Source of the DNA: Linnemannia schmuckeri
Taxonomy: Eukaryota > Mortierellomycota > Mortierellomycetes > Mortierellales > Mortierellaceae
Direction of reading: 5' to 3'
DNA length: 64,000 nt
NCBI GenBank assembly: GCA_029449235.1
Contig: JANATG010000013.1
Location: forward strand, 434,001 to 498,000
Position numbers and translations under genes: made by a program
Shown: piece after piece, positions 45,876 to 57,704 of the stretch
How the letters are laid out: every line of letters starts with the position of its first letter
Numbering within the stretch: the stretch's first letter is position 1
The notes under the pieces: model-generated
Told to the model about the DNA's origin: nothing
The model's input: only the letters and a program-made list of their open reading frames with translations
The model's database searches: none

Positions 45876-46695
45876 CATGAGAATGATTAAACCCTCTCTG
45901 CGCACCTACTTCACTTTGATCCGTTAAGTTTGACGACTGTGCCTGTGCCTGTGCCTGGGCCTGCCCCCGCACCACCACTCACTGAACGTTATGTATTTTA
46001 TCATGAGCCATTAGGTTCTTTCCTTCACCTTCATCTTCTTGTTCTCTCTCTCTCTCTCTCCTCGCCGCATTTGCTAACCCAGTCCTACGAGGGACAGCGG
46101 AGTGATAAAACAAAAAGTATGAGGATAAAAAGGTATCCATCGGTGCAAAGCATAGACACAGCAAGGTGCTCTCAATTTACCACCTTGCATCCTCTCTCTC
46201 CCTCTCTCTCTCTCTTTCTTTCTCTCTCTCTCTCTCGCTCTCCAACTCTAGACTGGTCCATCGGGGGTCTAAAATAAAAACAAACAGTACAATGGGTCAC
46301 ATGTGGGCAAACGTCAAGTTCATTTCTTTCCTTCTTTCTTTCCTCTCTTCATAATGGCGCTCATCATCAAAACAGAGTCGGTCTGGCATGTGTCGTTGTT
46401 GGCAAGTCGATCATTATTATTATTTTCTGTTGAGGACAATTAGCATTGATAGCAAACTTTTATCAGCGATATGGTCACTCATTGGGTCGTCAAGAAAAGA
46501 ACGGTAATTGTGAACCAGGCCGCTTCAAACCCATTCATGAACAGGCTTTAAGCTTTTTTTTTTTGTTTTTTTTTTGTTTTCAGGAACATAGAAATCAAAA
46601 CCGGGTGATGTTTTTATTTTTGAAATATATAATCAAAACTACGTTGCATCGATCAAGAACCAATAATAATGCACTGATCACTACTCTGAATACTC
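45876..46695. other. Intergenic DNA with CT microsatellites
   Basis: Gap between copy D and the third monooxygenase pair. It contains TC runs at 46043-46061 and 46191-46240 and a short GTGCCT repeat near 45940. No gene was seen. Confidence 0.5.
46191..46240. repeat. (TC)n microsatellite
   Basis: A long CT dinucleotide stretch with a few interruptions, in intergenic DNA. Confidence 0.85.
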
Positions 46696-49206
46696 CTAAG
46701 CGAGAATAGACTCCAAGTACCGATCAACCTCATCCCATGCCGAGGGGCCAGCTCCAAGAACACGGTACCCAATATAAGAATCAGGACGCACAACCACGAT
46801 CGCACCGGGGCCATGCTTGCCGACAACACCATACTTCTGGTGAATACAACCCTGGTGGTCCAGATACACTTTACCCTCGCCAGCCTTGTTCTCCGCAAGA
46901 CGATCCGTCGACGCCACAGTCGACACCATGCACTCACTGTTGCTCTTGTGCGACGACGATGGCAAGGAACAGTCCGTCACAATCGTGTGCACCATGAACG
47001 CCTTGTCCGCCCGGATGGGATGAGGGATTGCCGCAAGGGACGATGACGAACAAGACGTATCGTTCGATAACGTGGGTGATACTGTCTTCAGCTCTGGGGT
47101 AGTGGGTCCAGAGACGGTCGACGCGGTGGATTCGACAATCTGGGTACGAGTCTTGTAGCTCCACTTGGATCTCCAGGCCGAGAGATGTTCCTCGATCGAT
47201 TTTGCGAGTCCACTTGCATCCGTTGTCTCAACTCCCTTGATGGTAGGCGATGTACTTCTCTCGTTCTTGGATGGGGTGGGCAAGAGCAAGTCCGATGTAA
47301 AGACTAGAATGTGGAAAATGCCAGGTCCGACCATGAGCTCGTGCAGACGGACAATCTCGCCCTCTTGTGCTGCCAGTCCCATGTCCTGCTTCCGGATCAC
47401 ACGAAGGTTGCCGTCTCGAGCACGTTGGCCGACTTGATAGTCCTCATCGATGTGTGCCTGGGACTTGGACCTTTGGTTGATCGCGTTGTCGTGGTACCGG
47501 ATGAACAGCATGTTGATGGGGTTGTTGGTATTGATGTAAGGGAGGATGTAGGGCGCAATGCTTGCTGCGATTCTTTTGAAGGTCCTGCGAACAAAGTCCT
47601 GTGCCAGTCCTATATCCAAGAGTTTTGCTGACAGCTTGATAATTCCATCCGCAACAGGCTACATTTTAAAGAAAAAAAGTCGGGTGTTAACAAACGTCAA
47701 TCTCTATGACTCTGTGATTGCAAAAGCGTTTCCAATGAATGTCCTGTTTACCTTGCGCTCGGCCTCATAGGAGTCCAAGAGAGTCTTTGGTGCCATGCCG
47801 TGGAGGACAAGGGCAATTTTCCATGCCAAGTTATACGAGTCCTGCAATCCAGTGTTCATTCCTAGTATCACCATCGCAATAAGAGCGTGTCAGTAAGCAT
47901 GACGAGAACGCTTGGTATCGCTCTTTTCATTGTATTATTGTCTGTTTGTTGTTTGTTACCTTGACCACCGGCAGGAGAATGGACGTGAGAGGCATCGCCC
48001 GCCAAAAAGACCCTCTGTTTATAACAAAAGGTCTCGGCCTGACGCTCATTGACACGGTAGTAGGTCAACCAGGAGCTATCCAAACACTTAAACTTTGCAG
48101 GCGCAACCGTTGCGCCAGCCAGCTTTTCAAACACTTCCATGGTAAGCTCCTCTGGTTTGATGGCAGCATGTTCCTCTGGTGTCAAGAATCCATTGTCGAG
48201 CAAGAAGCGGATCTCTCCGTTGGGTAATGGGAAGGCGACCATGCTTCTGTTGTTGGTTCCGTTGATGACACTATTTGATGAATTTTTGTATGTTGCATGA
48301 AGACAAAAGAAAGCAAGTTTAGAGTTAGCATTGGTATTAGTAATGTGTCAACAATGTCAAAAAATGGTAAAGTGTGGTCCGGGCGTGAGAAAAGGACACA
48401 ATAACAGTGCAAAGTTCAAGAAGCCAAAAAAGAAAAAAGGATACGTACGTGATACCGGCGTCAAAGGGGACATCGGAATCGACATGGCCATCAAAGATGA
48501 TTAGATTGTTGTCTAGAGTGCGGCCAGGGAAGGCAATGTTGAGCTTATGGCGAACAGCAGACTTGCCACCATCGGTCGCAATGAGGTACTCGGACCTGAC
48601 TACTTCGACCTCATACCGCTTGTCCGCCTCTTCGGGATCCTCCTCGATCGCGCCCAAGATGCGACTCTCTGTGGTCCTGATATTGTCGCCCACAAGCGCT
48701 CTCCTGATCTTGGTCTCGACATAACTGGTCGTCGTTCCATCGGCATTGTTCTCCTCAACGACTTTGGTATCCATCAATTCCCAGCCACGGTCAATGTGGA
48801 CGCCAATCTCCTTAAGCTCCTCGGTCAGGCCCCAGGTGGTGCGACTTTGTTCGAGGAAGAGGCCATAATTGAAGTGCGATTCCTTGGTGTCGAGGGCAGG
48901 GATGACCGACATCAGTTTTGGTCCAAAGTAGACATGGAAGTCCGAGAGATGTGATCCGAGGTCGAGGAACCTGTCGACGATGCCTGCCTGAGCAAAGAGT
49001 TCCATGGTGCGGGAGTGGATGACGAGGGCCTTGGAGAGGGGGGAGACCTCGAGGTGACGTTCGATGAGGCGGACGGGGATATTGAGCTTTGTGAGTAGGA
49101 TGGCGGCGAAGAGTCCAGTGGGACCAGCACCGGAGATGAGGACGGGGACATTGACGTCCTTGACGGACGAGGCGACTTGAGTAGCAGAGGTGGTTGAGCT
49201 GAGCAT
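46696..49206 (-). CDS. Phenol 2-monooxygenase-like FAD hydroxylase, copy E
   Basis: Four exons (minus strand: 49206-48449, 48270-47960, 47861-47752, 47658-46696) encode 713 aa. FAD signatures are VLISGAGPTGLFAAILLTKL, ATDGGKSAVRHKL and LAGDASHVHSPAGGQG. The C-terminal thioredoxin-like domain has LHELMVGPGIFHILVFTSD and ends RPDSYIGYRVLGAGPSAW. It is about 60 residues longer than the other three members because of a Ser/Thr-rich insert in the C-terminal domain (STASTVSGPTTPELKTVSP and after). It catalyses NADPH-dependent phenol ring hydroxylation by family knowledge. Intron 1 sits at the same Thr codon as in copies A, B and F, but the later introns differ. It is tandem with copy F. Confidence 0.86.
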
Positions 49207-50473
49207 TGTATGTATGTGTGTGTTGTTGTGTTGTAGGAAAGAGTATGAAGGAAAGAAAGAAAGAAAGAAAGAAAGAGAAGGGAAGAGAAGAGTGTTTTGT
49301 CCTTTATGCTTGTGCTTGTCTATGTTTGGTTTTGTTGTGTTTGTATTTGATGATGTTAAAAAGAAAAGCGGTTTGACGGTACAACTCAATTCCTTTTATG
49401 CTTTTCCTCTTCCACCTTACTCCCCGCACCCTGTGCTTGTGCTTGTGCTTGAGCGTGTGCTTGAGCTTGTGCTCTGTGTCCCCGTGGACCGTGGTTCGTG
49501 AACGAATTGGGCCTCTAGGCGAACCTTTCCCACCTACTGAGTGACTGCTTCCGGGCACATTTTTCATATCGGCAGCCAAAAGCGGACGAGTCGACTTTGG
49601 CTTTAAAATCCTATTGCGCAGACACACGAAAATGAAAGAGAGGGAAAGGAAAGTGAAGGAAAGGGAAGGGCAACAAGAGTGGGTCAATAAACGTGCACTG
49701 TTCTCTCTTGGCAAGCACTGTTATCCCCTTTGTTGCAATTATGAGATCGCCCTTTGATCCTCGTTACTGTACTCTCTTGTACATTCTCTTTTTTTGGTCC
49801 TTGCCGCCCGGAAGGATAGAAGTGCCGTGGCAATAGTTTTCCCTCTCTCTCTCCCTGTCGCTCATTACTTCATTAATTTTTGCTTCCTTCCAACTTGACC
49901 ATTGTCATTCCTTCCGTATTCGTGTTACTCCACTGGGACTGGTCCACACACCCGTGCCACACACACATGGACACACTCACACATTCAATCACTCCTGATC
50001 GGTCCTACCACCCCTCTCCTCCCTCATACTTCACAAATCCGAGCTCACCCACACTCACAACGCTTTTTTTAAATAAGGTGATCTCTTGCCAAGGCAGGCA
50101 ATTAGGCAGAACATGATCGTCGACTTTTTACGTGTACCCATACTCACACACACTCTCCACTCACAATCAATCGATCGAAAACACCTTCTCCTCTTCCCGG
50201 GTTTGCAAAATGCCGGGGTAGTGATCTAATCCTACCGCGGCGCGCACACTAGGGTTAAGGTCCTAATACTCTCTTGTAAATCCCCGTATCCATCAAAGTC
50301 AGTATTAGGCGCAAGCACATCCTCACCCCACATATGTCTGTTTCTCTTTTCTTTCTGCATTACATGATCGACCGTGTGTTTGTATTTATCCCTGGGAAAA
50401 CATGGCACAAAGTTTCCGAAAACTAACAAACTCATTGACTGGCTAACTGATCGATTCACTGGCTGGCGCGCGC

Positions 50474-50509
<36 letters not shown>

Positions 50510-50757
50510 CCTGACTACTTCAGGGCCCTGTTACCTTTGCATCCCACATTTCAGTAACCCAGCATACTCACATAAAAACGCTGAGGGACTTTTTTAAAAA
50601 AAGACTGCATTATGTGGGTACACCGAAAAATATGATGAACCAAATAGAAAAAACTTTAATCAGGACATGCATGCGAGACAAAAAAAAAGAAAAGACAAAA
50701 CACCTGCTCTATGACGACAACTACACATCCTCTATTTCTCTCCTTCTTCTCTATTGT
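49207..50757. other. Spacer between copies E and F
   Basis: 1.55 kb with a GAAA run (49253-49276), a CTTGTG repeat (49433-49472) and an A33 run at 50476-50508 preceded by GCGCGCGC. No gene was recognised. Confidence 0.5.
50476..50508. repeat. A33 homopolymer
   Basis: An uninterrupted A run directly after GGCGCGCGCGC, without any recognisable retroelement body. Confidence 0.9.
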
Positions 50758-53149
50758 CTATGAAAGAATAGACTGGAAATATTGATCAACATCCTTCCAT
50801 GCTTCAGGGCCGGCTCCAAGGACCCGATAGCCAAGATGAGTGTCTGGACGGACCACTACAATCGCACCCGCGCCCGCCTTGACTGGTGTTACTCCATACC
50901 GCTCATGCACGATTGCCGCCTTCTCATCCTGATAGAGCGCTCCTTCACCAACAGCCTTGTCCGCGAACGAATCTGCATGGATTTTAGACGGATCCTTAAA
51001 GTCCGTAGCTGAGAGTGTTTCCGGAAGCGCAGCAATTAGATGGATATGGAAAATCGGTTTTGTCTTTGTCGATGACAACAACGACGCGTTCGACCCTGCC
51101 AGGTGTTTGGTGGAAGTGCCGTAGGACCATTTAGAGCGCCACTGTGAGAGATACTTTTGAACGTTCTCCTTCAACTCATGCTCGTTCGTGATGGGGGTTC
51201 CGTTTGCATCCTTGCCCTTGGAGGCTGAGGTGACAGAGAGAAGGTCAGATGTAAAGACCAGGATATGGAAGTTGCCGGGGCCATAAAGTAACTGGTGAAG
51301 ACGGATCTCATTTTCACTCTTTCTGCCACCAGCGAGCACTCTTCTGAGGGGACCATCATGAGCACGCTGTCCGACTTGATATGGCTCCTTGGGGGTGGGT
51401 TGTGCCTTGTGCGTCTGGTTCAACGAGTTTGCTTCATAGCGGTTCGCCAACTAATGAGGAAAAGAAAATTAAATTATTCGCGATCAGCTGCTTCAATTCT
51501 GCATTAAAAATATAGCTTATGTGTATCAGTCTTTGATGCTCTAGAGCTCTAACACATACCATGGAAACGGTACCAGCGGGGACAGCAATGAAACCGACAA
51601 AGATGGAAATGGAAGTGGTGACAATCTTTCGGATAATGCGGTAGGCCAGCTTGTTGGAGAATCCCATAGCAAAAAGGTTGGATGACATCTTGATAACCGC
51701 CTTGGCGACCGGTCCACGCTCCTGCTCATACGTTTCCAAGATCTTGGGATCTGCCAGTCCATGAATAACCAACGCCATCTTCCACGTCAAGTTGTGCGCG
51801 TCTGTAAAAGAAATGGTAAAAAAGCGCGGGGTCAGAAAGGGCAGATTCCATTTCGCTTCTGCATTGCTGCATCACTTCGCCTTTGCACAGACTCATTGCG
51901 TCGAATGAAGCCAAAAAAAAAAAAAGAAACTTACCTTGCAATCCGAGATTCATTCCCTGTCCGCCTGCAGGTGAATGCACATGAGCAGCATCGCCCGCAA
52001 GGAAGATTCTGTTCTTATGCGAGTATGACGCTGCCTGACGCTCGTTGATTTTGTAATAGGTCAACCAGGCCTGGGTCTTGACTTCGAAGCGAGTCGGGTA
52101 CGCAGCAGCCTGAGCGAGTTTTGTAAACGCCTCGAGGGTGAGTTCCTGTTTGGGGTCGAGTTCGCTTGCATCGATCATGACTCGTACTTGTCCATTGCTC
52201 AGCGGGAAGATGTTCATCGTCTTGTTGTTACTTCCATTGATAACCCTGTCATGGTCGTTTGTGAACCGGGTGAGAAAGAAAGGGGAAAAGTGGATGAGAG
52301 AAAGAGAAACGGGAGAGGACAAAGAAAAATAAAATTAAAAAAAGTGAGTATAAATCGCACTGTGAGAAAAAAACGAACTGACAATACCACATCATCGACT
52401 TTGATGCGCCCCTAGCAAGCAAACAAAACTTACGTGATGTCGCTCAACTTAAAGTCCGTCTCAACGAGTCCCTCATAGAGGATAACAGTGTTTTCCAACG
52501 TCTGGCCCACAAACGGGATATTGACCTTGTGTCGAACCACACTCTTACCGCCATCCGCCGCAATCAGATACTGCGATCGGACGATTTCGGTCTCATACTG
52601 CTTTCCAGCCTCATCCGCCTCTAGTTCAACCGTTCCCAGGACAGAACTCTCTGTCGTTCGCTTATTGGTTCCATCAAGCGCCCTCCTAATCGTTGTCTCG
52701 ACATACTCTTTCCCATCCTTACCATCCACCACGACCTTGGTATCCATCAGTTCCCAACCCCGATCCACCTTTGTCCCACTCTTCTCGCACTCGTCGTTCA
52801 AGATCGCGGTCGTCTTGCGTTGTTCCAAAAAGAGCGCATAATTGAAATGCGAGATCGAGTTGACGAGACCTGGGAAAACACTGTGGACGTTGTTGAAGTA
52901 GACGTCGAAATGTGAAATCGGATGGCCCTGGACAAGGAACTGGTCGATCAGGCCTGTCTGCTCAAAGATCTCGAGAGTGCGGGCGTGGAGGGAGAAGGCC
53001 TTTGAGAGTGGGGAGACGATCATGTCTCGTTCGATGAGGCGACAAGGGACGCCGAGACGGGTGAGCATGATGGCAGCCATGGCGCCAACTGGCCCAGCGC
53101 CGCTGATGAGGACTGGGACCTCGGAGACTGTCTGGCGTTCTGTTGTCAT
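50758..53149 (-). CDS. Phenol 2-monooxygenase-like FAD hydroxylase, copy F
   Basis: Four exons (minus strand: 53149-52434, 52245-51935, 51801-51560, 51450-50758) encode 653 aa. Motifs are VLISGAGPVGAMAAIMLTRL, AADGGKSVVRHKV and LAGDAAHVHSPAGGQGMNLG, with a C-terminal domain containing LHQLLYGPGNFHILVFTSD and RPDTHLGYRVLGAGPEAW. It is closest in this window to copy E. Intron 1 and the intron after a Met codon (VSM, then LANRY) match copies A and B. An extra phase-1 intron splits GLQ/DAHN, a few residues from where copy E has one. A TATAAAG box lies 89-95 bases upstream of the ATG. Activity is FAD/NADPH aromatic hydroxylation by family; the substrate is unknown. Confidence 0.86.
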
Positions 53150-53237
53150 CGTTTGATAGCTGTGTGTTGCGTGTGTTGATGGGTATGAAATGAGGAAGGA
53201 GAGGAAAAAAGGATTGACGGGGGTCAAAACTGCAATG

Positions 53238-53244
53238 CTTTATA
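53238..53244 (-). promoter_or_regulatory. TATA box of copy F
   Basis: TATAAAG on the minus strand, 89-95 bases upstream of the copy F start codon. Confidence 0.6.
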
Positions 53245-53692
53245 CGATACAGTGTGACCGCTGCTGCGCGCTCGAAAATGAGCGAATGCCCTGAAATGGA
53301 AGTCATACCGACAATCGGCCAGACGTAATAATCCCGACACGCCGCCGCCGCTCTTTAATAGTGTTCACTCAGTACCAATGCCCATGCTCATGATAATCAC
53401 TAAAACCTCCAACATAATTAATACGTAAGCTATCTGATCGCGTCAAGAGGTCACATATGCGCCCTTCCTAGCATCGCTTAGTGCACACGCAAATAAAGTC
53501 GTTGCCGAACACATTTAAAAAAAATAGAAAATGTCGTCTGTTTCTAGGTACCAGGCAGCATTGCCGCCGTCACCTCGTTCGGATTCGCAGACGACAATAG
53601 GTTGCTGCAATCCATCATCCAGCCTTGCTTTACCCCCGTTCTACTCACAGCATCACTTCCTCCATTCAACACTCAACACCGCAACAAGCACA
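53245..53692. other. Region between copy F promoter and Crinkler relic
   Basis: No gene was recognised. It would contain the ancestral promoter of the Crinkler-type gene. An open but domain-less stretch (53531-53692) precedes the CRN-like start. Confidence 0.4.
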
Positions 53693-54649
53693 ATGAAGAT
53701 TCTCTGCCTTGTCGATAGAAAGATCATATCGAGTTCCTTCCCCGTCAAGGTAGCCTCTGATGACACGGTTGCCGACGTCAAGAAGCTCATCAAGACTGAA
53801 AAAGTCGCACAAGTTTGACGACATCGCGGTGGACAAGATCACCCTTTGGAAGATCCGATACCAATTACTGACGGCAAATATAATATGTTCATCCTACTCG
53901 ACAATCTCGGCTCCTAAGATGACGAAGCTCGGTCTCGCGACTAATCTTTCCAAGTTGTTTCCCTAAGACTCCTTCGGAAGAAATGATTCATATTTGTGGA
54001 CGTCGCTCACCTCCAGGCATTAGACTTATTTGCATTTCTACTTGTTTTTCAGATCGTAATGTGACCAACGAATTGACAATCGCTACATATTCTTATGTAA
54101 CAATAGTTGCGCATCCTAGCGCTGTTGCCTTCATCGTCTCGGTCGAAGGCAACCCTCTCGCAACTTTCAAAGGGGTATTCCAAGTATCTGAGGGCCGATT
54201 TTTACCGAGATACTACGTACTAGAAATTTTCGACGATTTCTTATAAACTAGATACCATACAACATAAAGGAGTAACAGGAAGCGCTGGCAAAGTAGAAGA
54301 GGCACTCGACGTTGTCAGAAGGTCAACTCCCGATGCTAACGAGGCCTGCGCAACGAGACTTGTCGGGTCGTATTTTCAGGCAGACGTTGCTCTGAATCAG
54401 CATTTATGGCTCGTGCCGGAGAAGGATATTTCGGGAAGGTGGGTTAATGGACCGGTCGAATATGAATTGGAAACAAGGGATCCAGTACGATTGTGTGGGA
54501 TGAGAATGATGGGGGTCAAGAAGATCGACACCCTGGAATCCGGTGTGACTCAAAACATCATTCAAATTGGACTCGGCAATTACAGGATTTCAAGGGCGAG
54601 GACCGTGAAACGAAGCACAGCCTTTGTTGTCAGATGGAGTTGTAATTGA
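53693..54649 (+). pseudogene. Decayed Crinkler (CRN)-type effector gene
   Basis: The ATG at 53693 opens a CRN-like, ubiquitin-fold N-terminus (MKILCLVDRKIISSSFPVK, then DDTVADVKKLIK). The frame then breaks. The next block (FDDIAVDKITLW) lies in another frame from about 53800, a following block shifts again near 53850, and stops occur near 53910 and 53965. From about 54278 one frame is open to 54649 and carries EKDISGRWVNGPVEY and a later VKK, which recall the C-terminal nuclease-like (PD-(D/E)XK-type) module attached to CRN heads in Mortierella and Glomeromycota; this second match is from memory and uncertain. Known CRN proteins are secreted or nuclear host-directed effectors of oomycetes and some fungi. 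At least three frame breaks mean it cannot make a full protein. I do not reconstruct it. Confidence 0.65.
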
Positions 54650-55015
54650 AGGGAAGAGTTGTGGGGTGCAAACTTGATCTGTGCTCAAGTTAACTCTTTC
54701 AGTTACAGTGGCGTACGACTGCAACGACTGGTGGTACCAAGAGGTGGGTGTTTTTGAGCATTTGCTTAGTTGGTTGGATTGATGTCGCGAGAGATATTCC
54801 GTTCTCCAACAGAGGAGACGTCAATAATAATGCGAGTGAGGGCAATGATGAGGAACGAAATGAGGAGTATAGCCTCTTTTTTTTATTTTATATTTTATGA
54901 GATACTAAAACGAGTTCATTGATACCCAAATAAACCTGCGCAGAAAGATGACAAAAAATTAAGATGAACAATGGTTTCTTTTGTGGTTTAACATCGACAA
55001 TCGGGAAGAGGGATA
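54650..55015. other. 3' flank of Crinkler relic
   Basis: 366 bases with no supported feature. It contains an AT-rich block near 54880-54905. Confidence 0.45.
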
Positions 55016-56849
55016 CTAAGCGGAAGAAAAGCTATGACGAGAGGTGGATGCGGAAGCGGAGGGGTTCATCTCAAGGACGATCCTGTACCGGGGTTTGCCT
55101 GCATGAACATCCTTGCAGGCCTCATTACAATCCTCGAACGATCGCTTCTCGATCCATGGACGGATACCATGCTTCGCCGCAAATTCCAGCATTTCCACTA
55201 TTTATCATCATATAACGAACAAAAGGGCATGTCAGTTTGTCGATGTGCAGTTCTCAGGAAGGTGGAAAGTGAAGGCGAATGAAGGAGTGTTACAAAAAGT
55301 ATGTTTGTTTGTTTGCTTTCTTACCGATGTCACCCTTACTTCCGAGATGGGATCCGACGATGGCGACATCCTGGGAGACAAGATGGGAACCAACAAAAGA
55401 AATTGGTGCCTCGGGAAGAGCCAGGAGGACTAGTTGTGAAAGGGGCGCCATAATTGACAGATACTCCTCCCAGTTGTTGTTGCTAGATGCATTTGTGCAC
55501 AAGCACAGGTCGATCGATCTTGCCGCCTCCTAAAGAAACAGTGTGATGTTAGGATGTGTGAAGGATGATGGGAAGAAAAGGGAGGAAAGAGGACGTTGGA
55601 GACGGAAGCGAATTTTCGAGCTTTTACCTTGATTTGTTCTTTATCACTTGTGCTACGAAACGGGGGTAAGAGAGAGGATGATCAGTTTGTATTTTATTTT
55701 TATCTAGCACAACAACCAAACAAACAATTAAGGCAACGGAAAACACATACTTGATAAACTTCGTTGCGCCAAGTTTGAAGGCCTCGTCCTTTTTGTTATC
55801 CCTTCCAGAGATCGCCACGATCTCCCTGCACCCCATCGCAGCCGCCCACTGCAACGCGATATGACCCAGTCCTCTATACGTTGTAAGAAAAATTGCATTG
55901 TTAGAGATATGCGCAGACACGTGAGGAGGAAAATATTCTCCTCCGGTCTAAGCAGGATGTAGCTGAGGGTGCTGCTCTATGAAACATTACCCGATACCGA
56001 TGACACCGAGGCGAGTGTTGGGTCCTGCTTTGTATCGCTTCAAGGGCGTGTAGGTTGTGATTCCTGCACAAAAGAACGATGTTGCCTCAGCAGATGAGAT
56101 CTCCTTCGGGACTGTTTCAAAGAAAGAGAAAAGATTCAACATCATCTGTGAGCATAGGCTATTACATACCTAACAAACAAACAAACAAACAAACAAACAA
56201 ACAAACAAAAAAAACCTGTTTGGCACTCACTTGTGAAAGCATAATCAGAATAAACGCGGATGCGATCCGCAAACCCGCCCTCACTAATCCCCCCACGGCC
56301 ATCCTTGAAGGGTGAATTAAACGTCACTGTCTTGTTTTCACAGAACTGGTCCTCTCCCTTCTTGCACCAACCGCACACCGGAGGCCCACGACAGCAGGAG
56401 ACCAGACAGCCGACACCGACTCGGTCGCCGAGTTGGTGTGTGGCGTCATCGCCGCGTTTGACTACTGTGCCGACGATCTCGTGGCCTGGGATCGCTGGTC
56501 GTGTGATTGGACCCCATCCTTCTGTCGAGAAATGGATGCTATTGTGTTTTTTTTATGGAAATAGCAAAAGGAAAAAAAAAGAAAACGATATATTGAGAAG
56601 ATCGGTTAGTACAGTGCATATATTGTCATGTACAAACAATGCAGCAAAAATACTTAAAGAAGTGATCACTTACTCGGATCCACAGATACCACAATGAGTG
56701 ATTTCAATTTCAACCTCTCTAGCGGCAAGCGGTCGGGGGTGATAACTCCATTTCTGGAGAACACCCTTCCCATCGGGGACCGCTGCCCATCCTGTGAACT
56801 TTACTGACTTGTCTTCTTCGCTTGCTCCTCCTGGTTGACTCGAGAACAT
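55016..56849 (-). CDS. Zinc-type NADP-dependent alcohol dehydrogenase (CAD/ADH6-like)
   Basis: Seven exons (minus strand: 56849-56674, 56538-56231, 56111-55991, 55873-55751, 55652-55628, 55529-55325, 55197-55016) encode 379 aa. Catalytic zinc residues are Cys53 in THCGICGSD and His78-Glu79 in PGHEIVG; a Cys-rich lobe (VCGWCKKGEDQFCEN) supplies the structural zinc site. FFCAGITTYTPLKRY and the nucleotide motif GIGGLGHIALQWAAAMG are typical of cinnamyl-alcohol-dehydrogenase-like MDRs, and SGRDNKKDEAFKLGA suggests NADP(H) preference. These enzymes reduce aromatic or branched aldehydes. The setting near aromatic hydroxylases is compatible with shared substrates, but no co-regulation is shown. Exon 5 is a 25-nt microexon. 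Intron 2 holds an AAAC microsatellite. The Ser-rich tail (ASASTSRHSFSSA) is longer than usual. Confidence 0.86.
56172..56208. repeat. (AAAC)9 microsatellite in ADH intron
   Basis: AACA units repeat inside the intron at 56112-56230, followed by A8. Confidence 0.9.
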
Positions 56850-57704
56850 AGCTGCGTGTCTTTTAAGTGTCGGATGTAAAATGGGCTGTAGTTAATTTCT
56901 GTTTTGTTGCTGTGATGTTAATTGGAGTGTAAGAGAGAAAGAGAGAGAAGGAGAGAGAAGGAGAGAGAAGGAGAGAGGAGGAGGGGAGGAGAGATAATGA
57001 ATACGAAACGCAAAAAGAGATTGGGCGAAGTCAATGAGACCTAATTTTGTTTAAGAAAACTATTTTTTATTTTTGTGAGACAATCATCACAACAGTGTGT
57101 GGTTTCATGCTTGTTTTTCGGAAGAATTCAAGAAAGAACGGACAGAAAGAAGAGGATGTAAAATCATAAACAAAAGGCATATACACGGTTCGCGCGGATG
57201 TGTAGATGCTTTTTAACTAGCTACTTTCCTGCCTTCCCTCAAAATTGCGAAGAGAGAGAGAGGAAGTGAAAGTGAAGGGTGAAGGAGGAAAGACGGATGA
57301 ATAATCGCTTCTGGGTCTACTGCCACTATCAACTAGGACGAACTGCAAGATAAAAATAAAAAGGGATAGAACACCCTAACGAAATAAAATATCAAAATAG
57401 GGAAAAGAAGGGCATATGACTACTAGTGCGAAGCAATTGTCCGCGTAACGCTAACTAAAAAAGAAGGCGGAGTCATGACTAAATGCCAGTTCTCAGAAGA
57501 AAAAGTCCCTTGTGTATGTGTTCATCCTAGTTGAAGAAGAGGATTTTTGGTCATTCCTGAGACTTTGTCGAAAGGAAGGAATGGGGAGGGACAGTGGGCG
57601 ATTGGCATGGTAATGGCAAATCCCACTGGTTGATTTTTTTTGTTGAGTGTGTTACACACATCGAAAAAAAGGAAAGGCAAAGTTACTCATGTCCAGTCAT
57701 CATG
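56850..57704. other. ADH 5' flank and neighbour 3' flank
   Basis: 0.85 kb without a gene. GAGAGAGAAG repeats about four times at 56941-56980. Confidence 0.5.

Noticed and set aside
56172..56208. Regular short repeats that might suggest an array
   Set aside because: It is a simple AAAC microsatellite in an intron without spacers; CRISPR arrays do not occur in this kind of genome.
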